In this document: piece after piece, positions 1-7,980 of the stretch
How positions within the stretch are numbered: the stretch's first letter is position 1
How the letters are laid out: the number at the start of each line of letters is the position of its first letter
Virus record (IMG/VR): IMGVR_UViG_3300029787_000327
Coordinates: 1 to 23,938 of that record
Reading direction: 5' to 3' (one strand)
DNA length: 23,938 nt
From: a virus
Notes under the pieces: generated by a model
Told to the model about the DNA's origin: nothing
The model's input: only the letters and a program-made list of their open reading frames with translations
Database searches by the model: none
Made by a program: the position numbers and the translations under genes

Positions 1-33
1 ACCATTGATAATGCTGAGGTTTCTGAAAGTTAG
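1..33 (+). CDS. C-terminal end of an upstream gene (tentative)
   Basis: Frame 1 is open from the left edge to a TAG at 31-33 and would encode a C-terminus reading TIDNAEVSES. Position just ahead of the terminase would suit a small terminase or an early gene, but ten residues cannot identify a family. The assignment rests only on an open frame touching the edge, so it may be chance. Confidence 0.3.
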   Translation, partial: TIDNAEVSES

Positions 34-52
34 TCACCACATAGTCACCACA
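31..52. repeat. 11-bp tandem direct repeat, two copies
   Basis: TAGTCACCACA occurs twice head-to-tail at 31-41 and 42-52, a period close to one helical turn. The first TAG is also the stop of the frame entering from the left. Read on the other strand the unit is TGTGGTGACTA, which matches the tandem unit at 21165-21186 (TGTGTGGACTA) in 9 of 11 positions and contains the TGGTGAC core found at 20870 and 20933. It may be an integrase arm-type or other protein-binding site. Confidence 0.7.
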
Positions 53-143
53 TAGCCCCCATGTCATGCCCCACAGGTAGGGCATTGCAGAGACAGCGAA
101 CGTGTATATATCACACCCACGCACACACAAAATTTTAACCACC

Positions 144-299
144 ATAGGTTGCATAACACAGTTATGGGAGTTGATCACAAGAAAAGGCCTCTGCAATCAG
201 TAGGATTTATCCTTACAAGCCTCTCCCATCAGATAGGTTGCACAAAAGAAGGGTTGCACAATCACACTGCAACCAAAAATTATATCAGTATAGGTTGCA
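144..299 (+). repeat. Three direct copies of ATAGGTTGCA
   Basis: Exact copies lie at 144-153, 233-242 and 290-299. The last two share a preceding ATCAG, giving a repeat of about 15-16 bp. A partial copy (GGTTGCA) is at 252-258 and an inverted one (TGCAACC) at 268-274. The last copy abuts the ATG of terL, so its AGG doubles as a weak Shine-Dalgarno element. Repeats of this kind could bind a small terminase subunit or regulate terL translation; neither is shown by sequence alone. Confidence 0.75.
252..274 (+). other. Hairpin in the terL leader
   Basis: GGTTGCA at 252-258 pairs perfectly with TGCAACC at 268-274 across a 9-base loop. The 3' arm could alternatively pair with any of the other GGTTGCA copies (147-153, 236-242, 293-299). 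The copy next to the terL start is one of those, so mutually exclusive structures are possible. No T-tract follows, so this is not an intrinsic terminator. Confidence 0.45.
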
Positions 300-1730
300 A
301 TGGCAAAAACAATAAAGCTTGAATATGATCCGCAGCCTAAACAGGCATTATTGCATAAGTGTAGAGCTAGACAGATATTATTCGGTGGTGCTGTTGGAGG
401 TGGTAAGTCTCATGCTTTAAGATGGGATTGTATCGCATTTTGCTGTGAGAATCCTGGCTTGCAGGCATATATCTTTAGAAGGTCGTTACCTGAGTTAGAG
501 AGTAACCATATACAGCAGATTAAGAAGGAGATGCCAACAGAACTGGGTAACTTCTCTGAATCAAGGAAAAGATTTGAGTTCTATAATGGCTCTTATATAC
601 AGTTTCAGTATCTGGAGCGAGATTCTGATTGTGATCGTATTCAGGGTGCAGAAATACATTTTGCAGGTGTTGATGAGGCAGGGCAGTTATCTGCCTATCA
701 GCTAGGGTATATTAAAAGTAGATTAAGGCTTGGTGGATTTGATCCAAAACAGAAACAGTATCTGCCAAGATTGGTCATGACAGCTAACCCTGGTGGTATC
801 AGTCATAACTTCTTAAAAGCGTTGTATATTGATCCATCACCGCCTGAGACATACTTTTATGATGTAACGATGAAAGACCCTCGCAATAAGGGCGATAAGG
901 GTTGGATGTCGATGTATATTCCTTCAAGAATGGAGGATAACAAGTTTATTGACCCTAATTATGGTGCATCTTTGTCTGGTTTGCCTTTTGAGTTGGCTAG
1001 AGCATTAAGAGAAGGTGATTGGGATTTAGTTGTCGGTTCTTTCTTTGGTGATGTTTTTAGAAGAGATCGCCATGTGATAAAGCCGTTTGAACTGCCAGAA
1101 CACTGGCTGAGGTTTAGAAGCTTTGATTGGGGTTCTACAAAGCCGTTCTGTGTCGGTTGGTACACTGTTGCACAGCAGTCTGATGAGTTTCCAGATGGTG
1201 CATTGATTAAGTACAGGGAATGGTATGGAGCAGCAGGGCCAGACAGAGGGTTGAAACTGACGGCTGAAGAAGTTGCACAGGGTATTAAAAGCAGAGAAGG
1301 TTTTGAACGTATCGATTATTCTGTAGCTGATCCATCAATATGGAAATGGGAATCTGGGCCGTCTATTGGAGAACGTATGGCAAAGTTAGGTGTACGTTTT
1401 AGAAGGGCAGATAATTCCAGAGTCGCAGGTTGGGATCAGATAAGACAGCGTTTAATTGGTGAAGATAATACACCGATGATGTATCTGTTTGAAACCTGTA
1501 CAGACCTTATTAGGACATTGCCTCTGATGCAGCATGATAAACATAGGCCAGAGGATATCAATACAAAACAGGAAGATCATGCAGTTGATGAACTGAGATA
1601 CGCTTCTATGAGCAGAAGTTATCAAAGACCAGTTCCTGAAATGAAAGAAGATATGTTTAGACCGCCTACCATAGATGAAATGATGGCAGGTCTTGATAAT
1701 GCAACACCATATAAATCATGGAGATTATAA
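300..1730 (+). CDS. terL: Terminase large subunit
   Basis: ATPase-nuclease motor that pumps phage DNA into the prohead and cuts it. The N-terminal ATPase has a Walker A loop GGAVGGGKS at residues 29-37, a Walker B strand IHFAGVDEAG at 119-128 with catalytic Glu126, and the coupling motif TANP at 161-164. The C-terminal RNase H-fold nuclease shows its acidic residues in FDWG (Asp276), ADP (Asp344) and EDHAVDELRYA (around Asp426/Asp430). At 476 residues the protein is full length for the family. The ATG at 300 directly follows a leader repeat; the ribosome-binding site is weak (AGG at 292-294). The stop is followed immediately by the portal start, so the two are translationally linked. Confidence 0.97.
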   Translation: MAKTIKLEYDPQPKQALLHKCRARQILFGGAVGGGKSHALRWDCIAFCCENPGLQAYIFRRSLPELESNHIQQIKKEMPTELGNFSESRKRFEFYNGSYIQFQYLERDSDCDRIQGAEIHFAGVDEAGQLSAYQLGYIKSRLRLGGFDPKQKQYLPRLVMTANPGGISHNFLKALYIDPSPPETYFYDVTMKDPRNKGDKGWMSMYIPSRMEDNKFIDPNYGASLSGLPFELARALREGDWDLVVGSFFGDVFRRDRHVIKPFELPEHWLRFRSFDWGSTKPFCVGWYTVAQQSDEFPDGALIKYREWYGAAGPDRGLKLTAEEVAQGIKSREGFERIDYSVADPSIWKWESGPSIGERMAKLGVRFRRADNSRVAGWDQIRQRLIGEDNTPMMYLFETCTDLIRTLPLMQHDKHRPEDINTKQEDHAVDELRYASMSRSYQRPVPEMKEDMFRPPTIDEMMAGLDNATPYKSWRL

Positions 1731-3674
1731 TTGGCATACGGATCAGGCGAAACTGAGCCAACAAAAGAAAACGAGCGTGCAGCTTTCTGGAACAGTAAGA
1801 TTACAGAGGCGAGAAGGTTTGAAAGTACCTGGAGAGACAGGTCACAGGCTTTAGTTGAAAAATACAGAGATGATGGCATGGACAGGCAGGAAAGACCTTT
1901 TCATACCATGAACATCTTTTACAGCAATGTTGATACTTTAAAATCGGCTCTGTATTTCAAGACACCGAAACCAAAAGTTTCAAGACGTTTTAAAGATGGT
2001 GATCCTGTCGGCAGGTCTATTGCTGAAGTAATTGAACGTGCTTTGCAGTATCAGCTAGATATGTACAACTTTGACAGCACAATGCGTAGGGCTATTGAAG
2101 ATATGCTCATTACTGGCAGAGGTGTTGTTAGGATGCGTTATGATCCTGTTTTAATCGAAGGTGAGCCAAAAAGAATTGACATAGAGCAGCAGCCTATAGG
2201 TGAAGGTGTATTTAGATTTGTTGACAGAGATGGTACAGAATATACAGCCGACCAGTTAAAGAAAGATACCAGAGGTATTTTTATTGAAGGTGACAAAGAA
2301 GAGGTGGTTGGAGAACAATCTATCTTCTGTGAATATGTACATTGGTCTGATTTTACCATTGAGCCAAACAGAGTATGGGATGATGTCAACTGGATTGCAT
2401 TTCGTATTCTAATGACAAAACAGCAGTTAATTGACCGATATGGTGAAGAAACTGCCATGAATATACCTCTAACCTACAGGCCTGATTACTCATATAATTC
2501 AGAAAACGAAGCAGAGACAGATAGAGCAGAGGTATATGAAATCTGGGATAAGCGTTCTTCTAAGCAAATATTTATTGCTATGGGACATGATAGTATTCTT
2601 GAAGAGAATGATGATCCTTATAACCTGATAAATTTCTGGCCCTGTCCAGAGCCAATGTATGCTGTGAGTACAACAACGACTACAACACCTGTACCAGAGT
2701 TTATGATTTATGAAGACCAGGTAGCAGAACTTGATCTGATTACAGGCAGAATTGGTGTATTGACAGAAGCCTTAAAAAGACGAGGTGTTTATGATGCATC
2801 TTTCTCAGAGCTTCAAAGATTGGCTGATGCAAATGATAATCAGTTTGTACCAGTGGACAATATGGCAATGCTACAGGCAGGCGGTGGTTTGCAGAATGTG
2901 ATGCAGGAAGCACCCTTACAAGGGATTATACAGGCATTACAGCAACTGTATCAGTCAAGACAGGTCATCATACAGACCATTTATGAGATTGTCGGTATCT
3001 CGGATTTAATGAGAGGACAATCTGCAAATAGAGAAACAGCTACTGCACAGCGAATTAAAGGGCAGTTCGGTTCTATGCGATTGGTCAATAGGCAGAGAGA
3101 ACTAGAGCGTTTCATGGATCAGATCATGGAACTCAAAGGCGAAATGCTTGTTGAGAACCTAGAGCCAGATGTATTGCAGAAAGTGACCTCTGTACAGATA
3201 ACACCAGAGATGGTTGCTGTTATGAGAAATGACAGATTGAGATGTTTCAGGGTGAGAATAGATACCGATGAATCACAGGCACTCGATGCAGCAGTTGATC
3301 AGAAACAAAGGACAGAGTTTTTAACAGCATCAGTACAGTTTCTGCAATCAGTTGGCCCATTGGTAGCCTCTGGTGCATTAGGGTTTGATCAGGCAAAACA
3401 GATGCTTTTATTTGCAGCAAAAGGTTTTTCTGGTGCAAGAGAGTTGGAAGAGACATTAGAGTCTTTACAGCCAAGACCGCCTAGTGGCCCATCACCAACT
3501 GATAAATTGGTAGAGGTAGAAGCTGCAAAGGTGCAAGCAGACACACAGAAGGCAGCCGCAGATGCACAGGTAAAAGTCGCAAGATTAGAACTTGATCAAC
3601 AAAGGGCAGAAACAGATGCAAGGCAGAAACAGGAAAAACTTGAAATTGAAAAAGCAAAATTGGTGGCAGGATAA
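1731..3674 (+). CDS. Portal protein
   Basis: Forms the dodecameric ring at the capsid vertex through which DNA enters and leaves. The 647-residue length, position directly after terL and the N-terminal block around residues 55-95 (a conserved NIFYSNVDTLKSALYFKTPK stretch, then SRRFKDGDPVG) fit the P22-like portal type rather than the HK97 type. The last 50 residues are Ala/Lys/Glu/Gln-rich and probably coiled coil. The start is a TTG immediately after the terL stop, with GGAG at 1720-1723 correctly spaced; the first in-frame ATG is about 47 codons later and would remove conserved sequence. The gene ends overlapping the next ATG by one base. Confidence 0.9.
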   Translation: MAYGSGETEPTKENERAAFWNSKITEARRFESTWRDRSQALVEKYRDDGMDRQERPFHTMNIFYSNVDTLKSALYFKTPKPKVSRRFKDGDPVGRSIAEVIERALQYQLDMYNFDSTMRRAIEDMLITGRGVVRMRYDPVLIEGEPKRIDIEQQPIGEGVFRFVDRDGTEYTADQLKKDTRGIFIEGDKEEVVGEQSIFCEYVHWSDFTIEPNRVWDDVNWIAFRILMTKQQLIDRYGEETAMNIPLTYRPDYSYNSENEAETDRAEVYEIWDKRSSKQIFIAMGHDSILEENDDPYNLINFWPCPEPMYAVSTTTTTTPVPEFMIYEDQVAELDLITGRIGVLTEALKRRGVYDASFSELQRLADANDNQFVPVDNMAMLQAGGGLQNVMQEAPLQGIIQALQQLYQSRQVIIQTIYEIVGISDLMRGQSANRETATAQRIKGQFGSMRLVNRQRELERFMDQIMELKGEMLVENLEPDVLQKVTSVQITPEMVAVMRNDRLRCFRVRIDTDESQALDAAVDQKQRTEFLTASVQFLQSVGPLVASGALGFDQAKQMLLFAAKGFSGARELEETLESLQPRPPSGPSPTDKLVEVEAAKVQADTQKAAADAQVKVARLELDQQRAETDARQKQEKLEIEKAKLVAG

Positions 3675-4756
3675 TGACTGAGTTTTTTCCACAAGCACCG
3701 ATGCTGCCTTATTACAAGTACTCTGGGCAAGATAATCTTTTCACTCCCAGGGGTTATGCTCAGGGTACACTTGTTGATTTATTAAGTAGTAGAAACCTTG
3801 CTGATGAAACAGAAGAAATAATTGAAGGTACAACTGAACAGAACCAACCTGCATTTGAGGAGGTACAAGACAGTGACAAACAAAGTTTTTTCGGTGGTAT
3901 GGACATCAATGAGGGCGATAACCTTTCTTTTGATGATCTGTCTGATTTATCTCTTACTGATGGTTTGTTTGGGGGAGTCACAGTCAGTGCTAATTCACCA
4001 AGAGGATGGAATACACAGCACCAAAGAGAGTTTGATTCATTAAGGGCAGCAGGGTTAAAGCCAAGTGCAAAATGGACAGGCAGTGACTGGTATGTATTTG
4101 CAAAAGAATTAGATGGAACGCCATTTGGTGAGCCAGGTACAATGTCCTTAGCTGACAGTTTTACATCTGGTGGCAAGTATGGTGGACAGCCTATGGGCTT
4201 GTTTGGATCAATAGCAGGTTTGGCAACAGGATCATATAAGCCTGCTGAAGTATTTGAAAAGAATCTGCAAGAAGTTCTTGTTGAAAATCCAGACGTTGCA
4301 TTTGGTGGGCCAGGTGGTTTAGGTGGTGATGTTGTAGGAGAGCCACTTGTTGAAGCACCTACTATTAAACAAGCACAGACAATACTTAAAAACACAACTG
4401 CAAGTGATGTCAGAAATGATCCTGATAAAGCAGCACAGGTAGAGCAGGCAAATAAAGCATTAGGTGTAACTGCAAAACGTGGTGGCACTGTCACAGCCAA
4501 ACAAGGCGGTACTGTTAAAGCAAAAGAAGCACCTAAACCTGTAGTTACAAAAACTGTAGTTAAAACACAAAAACAAAAAACTGATGAACTAAGAAAATCA
4601 ATAGAAGCTGCTGTAGCTGCTGCAAAACAGAAAGAGAAAGATAACAGAAGTGAAGAGGCTGAAAAGAATAGAGCAGCACAAGCAAAGGCAAGAGAAGATG
4701 TTCAGAAAGTAAAAAAAGATTTTAGCGGATTTACCAAAGGAGGCTATGGATTCTAA
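3674..4756 (+). CDS. Unknown protein between portal and scaffold
   Basis: A 360-residue protein not assigned to a family. The first half is acidic and Gly/Ser-rich with aromatic patches (WNTQHQREF, GSDWYVFAKEL). A Gly-rich linker lies at about 208-220, and a short internal repeat GGTVTAK/GGTVKAK at about 270-284 is followed by a Lys/Glu/Ala-rich helical stretch (about 298-348) likely to be coiled coil. It ends in the glycine-aromatic tail KGGYGF. It overlaps the portal stop and the next gene's start by one base each, so it belongs to the head operon. It may be a minor virion or head-assembly protein; this is inferred from position only. Confidence 0.8.
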   Translation: MTEFFPQAPMLPYYKYSGQDNLFTPRGYAQGTLVDLLSSRNLADETEEIIEGTTEQNQPAFEEVQDSDKQSFFGGMDINEGDNLSFDDLSDLSLTDGLFGGVTVSANSPRGWNTQHQREFDSLRAAGLKPSAKWTGSDWYVFAKELDGTPFGEPGTMSLADSFTSGGKYGGQPMGLFGSIAGLATGSYKPAEVFEKNLQEVLVENPDVAFGGPGGLGGDVVGEPLVEAPTIKQAQTILKNTTASDVRNDPDKAAQVEQANKALGVTAKRGGTVTAKQGGTVKAKEAPKPVVTKTVVKTQKQKTDELRKSIEAAVAAAKQKEKDNRSEEAEKNRAAQAKAREDVQKVKKDFSGFTKGGYGF

Positions 4757-4977
4757 TGCGAAAAACATACGTTATGGAAAATGGTGACCTGGTAGAAAAG
4801 AAAACCATCATGCAGAAACGCTTGCAGTTAATCAGCGACATTGAACCTTATCAGAACACTGTTGATAGAGGTTGGATTACTGGCAGACGGCAGCACAGAG
4901 AATTTTTAAGAAAAAATAACTTAGTAGAACTTGGAACAAATGGAGGCCAAATAAAAAATGGAAGCACAGCAAATTGA
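4756..4977 (+). CDS. Small conserved phage head-region protein
   Basis: A 73-residue basic protein. The core IEPYQNTVDRGWITGRRQHR (about residues 29-48), followed by EFLRKNNLVELG, recalls a small protein that sits between portal and scaffold in many podophages and siphophages, in some of which it carries an N-terminal zinc ribbon that is absent here. That family link is from memory. No function is established to my knowledge. It starts on the last base of the preceding stop and its 3' end overlaps the scaffold start by 20 bases, which suggests coupled translation. Confidence 0.75.
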   Translation: MRKTYVMENGDLVEKKTIMQKRLQLISDIEPYQNTVDRGWITGRRQHREFLRKNNLVELGTNGGQIKNGSTAN

Positions 4978-5995
4978 TAGCACTGAACAGGAAGTTCAGA
5001 CAGCAGATGAGCCAAATACACCGACACTAAAAGAAACATTGCAGGCAGCAATGCAAGGTGAGGACAGTTTACCAGAAGTACCTGCTGAACCAATGCAAGA
5101 GGTACAGGCAGAAGAACCAGAGCAGACAGAAGAGGTTGCTGAACAGGAACAGGTTGAAGAACAAGCACCTGCATTAGAAGCACTATCTGCACCGAAACAC
5201 TGGCCTAAAGAAGAACAAGAAAAGTTTAATGTCTTAGATGCAGATACACAGCACCTTGTAATGGATCGTTTTAAAGCGATGGAAGGTGATTATACAAGAA
5301 AAACACAGGCAATAGCCAAGTATAAAAAACGCAATGAAGCGTTAGATGAGATTTACGGCCCTTTTAGAGATGACTTTCAAAGGGCAGGCATGGATGACGT
5401 AGCCGCAACAAGACAGTTGTTGGCTGCACACAAGTATTTGAGGGAAGATCCACAACAAGCTATAAAATGGCTTGCAAAGTCTTATGGCGTTGATCTAACA
5501 GCAGTCAATGATGACACAGCTACAGATGAATACGCTGATCCTCAGATGAAAGCAATGCAACAGCAGATTGCCCAGTTGCAAGGCACAATAAATAATCAAC
5601 AGCAACAAGCACAGAATATGCAGAAGCAGGAAGTGCAGGCTATGATTGACAACTTTCAAACAGCAAAAGATGCAGATGGTAATTTAAAACATCCACATTT
5701 TGAAACTGTGCAAAACCAGATGTCAGGTTTGATAAGTTCTGGTGTTGCGAAAGATATTGCATCTGCCTACGATATGGCAGTATTTGCAAACCCAGAAACA
5801 AGGGCAAAAGTCCTTGATGAGCAGGTCAAGAAAACGACTAAGCAAGAGGTGAAAGCCGAAGCAGTCCAGAAGGCCAAAAAGCAGCAAAGGGTAAATGTCA
5901 AAGGTAGCGGTACACCAAGCAATTCAGCAATTCCCAGTGGTATGACGTTGAACGAAACAATTAAATTTTCAATGAAACAACTACAAAAGGGGTAA
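4958..5995 (+). CDS. Capsid scaffolding protein
   Basis: A 345-residue internal scaffold that would guide prohead assembly and then be lost. It has an acidic Glu/Gln/Pro-rich N-terminal arm (residues 1-75), then a conserved-looking block APKHWPKEEQEKFNVLDAD, a helical middle, a Gln-rich coiled coil at about 200-230 and a very basic C-terminal tail (about 285-345) that would contact the capsid shell. The acidic-to-basic layout and placement directly before the major capsid gene are typical of scaffolds. AATGGAGG (4939-4946) lies upstream as ribosome-binding site, inside the end of the previous gene. Confidence 0.85.
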   Translation: MEAQQIDSTEQEVQTADEPNTPTLKETLQAAMQGEDSLPEVPAEPMQEVQAEEPEQTEEVAEQEQVEEQAPALEALSAPKHWPKEEQEKFNVLDADTQHLVMDRFKAMEGDYTRKTQAIAKYKKRNEALDEIYGPFRDDFQRAGMDDVAATRQLLAAHKYLREDPQQAIKWLAKSYGVDLTAVNDDTATDEYADPQMKAMQQQIAQLQGTINNQQQQAQNMQKQEVQAMIDNFQTAKDADGNLKHPHFETVQNQMSGLISSGVAKDIASAYDMAVFANPETRAKVLDEQVKKTTKQEVKAEAVQKAKKQQRVNVKGSGTPSNSAIPSGMTLNETIKFSMKQLQKG

Positions 5996-5998
5996 ATT

Positions 5999-6940
5999 AT
6001 GACAAGTCCAAATTTGTCAGAAATTATCACCACAACTCTGAGAAACCGATCAAGGACTCTTGCAGATAACGTTTCAAATCACAATCCTCTTCTTAACAGA
6101 ATGAGAGAGCGTGGCAATTTGACACAGGTAACTGGTAGAGACATTGTTCGTGAGTTAGAGTATGCTGATAATTCAACAGTGTCCTTCTATAATGGATACG
6201 AAATTTTAGACACATCGCCTGCTGACGTATTAACAGCGGCGGTTTTCGACTACAAGCAACTAGCTGGAAATGTAACAATTTCTGGGCGAGAGCAAATACA
6301 AAACAGTGGCGAACAGCAACTGATAAATTTACTTGAAGCAAGAATTGGAAACCTTGAGCGATCAATGGAAAACTCTCTTGCAACTTCTCTGTTCAGTGAT
6401 GGAACAGGTACAAGTTCAAAAGAAATCGGTGGCTTACAGTTAGTTGTTGCGGATGCAGGAACAGGAACAGTAGGTGGCATTAACTCATCTACTTTTACGT
6501 TCTTTCAGAACAAGGAGGCAACAGCGACAAGTAGTGCATTTAGTACAGCCAACATACAATCTGATATGAATGGTCTTTATATTCAGCTTGTAAGAGGCAC
6601 AGATGCACCTGACTTAGTTGTAGCAGGTTCAACACCTTATACAACGTTCCTAGCCACTCTACAGACTCTGCAAAGAGTTGCAGATAGTAGATTAGCCGAT
6701 CTTGGTTTTACTGCGGTAAAATATCTTAACTCAGATGTTGTTTATGACAGCAACTGTGCTGCAACCAGAATGTACTTCCTTAATACTAATTATTTAAGGT
6801 TGGAAACTGCGGCAGGTAGAGACTTTGTTCCAGGTGATGCCAAGGAATCAATTAACCAAGATGCGACTGTAGTGCCAATGTTTTGGTCAGGTAATTTAAC
6901 CTGCTCTAACAGAAGCTTACAGGGCGTTTTACATACATAG
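5999..6940 (+). CDS. Major capsid protein
   Basis: Main shell subunit, 313 residues. The family call rests on position right after the scaffold, size, and features of capsid proteins of phages with this gene order: an N-terminal SEIITTTLRNRSRTLADN helix, a Ser/Thr/Gly-rich centre, and a C-terminal part with KESINQDATVVPMFWSGNL before the end. No protease gene is visible nearby, so the scaffold is probably released rather than cleaved. AAGGGG precedes the ATG. It is followed 9 bases later by the first of two duplicated small genes. Confidence 0.85.
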   Translation: MTSPNLSEIITTTLRNRSRTLADNVSNHNPLLNRMRERGNLTQVTGRDIVRELEYADNSTVSFYNGYEILDTSPADVLTAAVFDYKQLAGNVTISGREQIQNSGEQQLINLLEARIGNLERSMENSLATSLFSDGTGTSSKEIGGLQLVVADAGTGTVGGINSSTFTFFQNKEATATSSAFSTANIQSDMNGLYIQLVRGTDAPDLVVAGSTPYTTFLATLQTLQRVADSRLADLGFTAVKYLNSDVVYDSNCAATRMYFLNTNYLRLETAAGRDFVPGDAKESINQDATVVPMFWSGNLTCSNRSLQGVLHT

Positions 6941-6949
6941 GAGGGTAGC

Positions 6950-7417
6950 ATGAGTTATATTCCAGTATTAGGGATTGACCCAACTGAGGTACATGACACT
7001 GCTGAGTTTTTATTAGGTCAGCATGGTGCAGTGGTTGGCTCTCCAAGTAAAGTCTATAAGTATGTGCAGTATGACACTGGTTCAGCAGGAACGGCAGCGG
7101 TAGCAGGTGAAGCTTGCTATTACTATACGTTGGATGGGTACAAACTAAATCAGGTTACGTCAGATTTATCTGATTCAGTCGAGATTGGGGCAGGCATCTT
7201 GCAGGCCGTAATGACCGATGGACAATTTGGTTGGATTCAAATCAGGGGAGCAGCCACAATGACTATTGCATTAACGGCTGGAGCAGATGGAGATCCATTA
7301 ACGCCTACAGGTTCTGCTGATGGTACACTTGATGTAAGTTCTGCGGCTACTGATAATGTCTGTGCAATCGCAGGTGACATCTCAGATAAGGAAATTATCT
7401 GTACATTTCCAGACTGA
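6950..7417 (+). CDS. Putative capsid decoration protein, copy 1
   Basis: A 155-residue beta-rich, Gly/Ala/Thr-rich protein with a strong ribosome-binding site (GGAGGG at 6941-6946). It aligns along its whole length with the next gene: both begin with IPVLGIDPT, both have WIQIRG, both contain LTAGADGDPLTPTG, and both end with CAIAGDISDKEIIC plus a short tail. Position between the capsid gene and a terminator implies high expression along with the capsid. A decoration, cement or head-fibre role is inferred; the family has no function I can name. Confidence 0.8.
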   Translation: MSYIPVLGIDPTEVHDTAEFLLGQHGAVVGSPSKVYKYVQYDTGSAGTAAVAGEACYYYTLDGYKLNQVTSDLSDSVEIGAGILQAVMTDGQFGWIQIRGAATMTIALTAGADGDPLTPTGSADGTLDVSSAATDNVCAIAGDISDKEIICTFPD

Positions 7418-7432
7418 TAAAGGGGAACGGCT

Positions 7433-7924
7433 ATGAGTATAATACCAGTTTTAGGTATTGACCCAACAAAGACTTTTTCACCCACTGCTACTGATGAAAC
7501 ATCATTAAGCAAAGGTTTTCGTGTGGGTCAGCTTGGAGCAGTTATAGGTGAAACAACAAAGCTGTATAAGTTTGTTCAAAATTACAGTTTATTAACAACT
7601 GCATCAGCAGGTGACGTTTGTTATTATCAACAAAGTGATGGTTACAAAAATAACCAAGTCAGCACCGATGTTTCTTTTTCTGGAACAGAGGTTGGTGCAG
7701 GTATTATGCAAACATCAGTGACATTTAATCACTATTGTTGGATTCAAATTCGTGGCCCTGCCACTTTGTCAACAGCTTTGACAGCAGGTGCGGATGGTGA
7801 CCCTTTAACTCCTACAGGAGCAGGTGATAAAACACTCGATGTTGCTGCAAGTTTTACTGATAATATCTGTGCGATTGCAGGAGATATTTCAGATAAAGAA
7901 ATAATTTGTATGTTTCCTTACTAA
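7433..7924 (+). CDS. Putative capsid decoration protein, copy 2
   Basis: A 163-residue paralogue of the preceding gene with an 8-residue longer N-terminal region (the TFSPTATDETSLSKGF segment, about residues 14-29). Conserved blocks are at the start (IPVLGIDPT), in the middle (CYY, DGYK and NQV, then GAGI and WIQIRG) and at the C-terminus (LTAGADGDPLTPTG, CAIAGDISDKEIIC). The variable part between residues 14 and 60 is where the pair has diverged, suggesting different binding surfaces. GGGGAAC (7423-7429) is the probable ribosome-binding site. An intrinsic terminator follows directly. Confidence 0.8.
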   Translation: MSIIPVLGIDPTKTFSPTATDETSLSKGFRVGQLGAVIGETTKLYKFVQNYSLLTTASAGDVCYYQQSDGYKNNQVSTDVSFSGTEVGAGIMQTSVTFNHYCWIQIRGPATLSTALTAGADGDPLTPTGAGDKTLDVAASFTDNICAIAGDISDKEIICMFPY

Positions 7925-7930
7925 AAAAAA

Positions 7931-7960
7931 TCATCAGGGGCAGGGCAACTTGCCCCTTTT
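7931..7960 (+). terminator. Intrinsic terminator after the capsid genes
   Basis: AGGGGCA (7936-7942) pairs with TGCCCCT (7951-7957) over an 8-base loop and runs into TTTT (7957-7960). A nested GGGCA/TGCCC alternative (7943-7947/7951-7955) has a 3-base loop. An A-tract at 7923-7930 makes the structure possibly bidirectional. It would separate the highly expressed capsid block from the connector and tail genes. Confidence 0.85.
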
Positions 7961-7980
7961 ACTAACTTTATGGAGTTGAA

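Larger units (their letters stand above)
53..299. other. Non-coding leader ahead of the terminase
   Basis: No convincing gene is visible here on either strand. The stretch contains three exact copies of ATAGGTTGCA, a hairpin, and the inverted pair ATGGGAG (164-170) / CTCCCAT (223-229) enclosing a smaller AGGA/TCCT hairpin near 203-214. A repeat-rich gap directly upstream of terL is a usual place for a packaging (pac/cos) site or a late promoter; either role here is inference. An identifiable small terminase gene is absent. Confidence 0.5.

Noticed and set aside
3760-4500. 246-codon open frame on the minus strand
   Set aside because: It lies wholly inside the + strand gene at 3674-4756, has a low-complexity Ser/Pro/Cys composition with no recognisable domain, and is explained as an antisense shadow.
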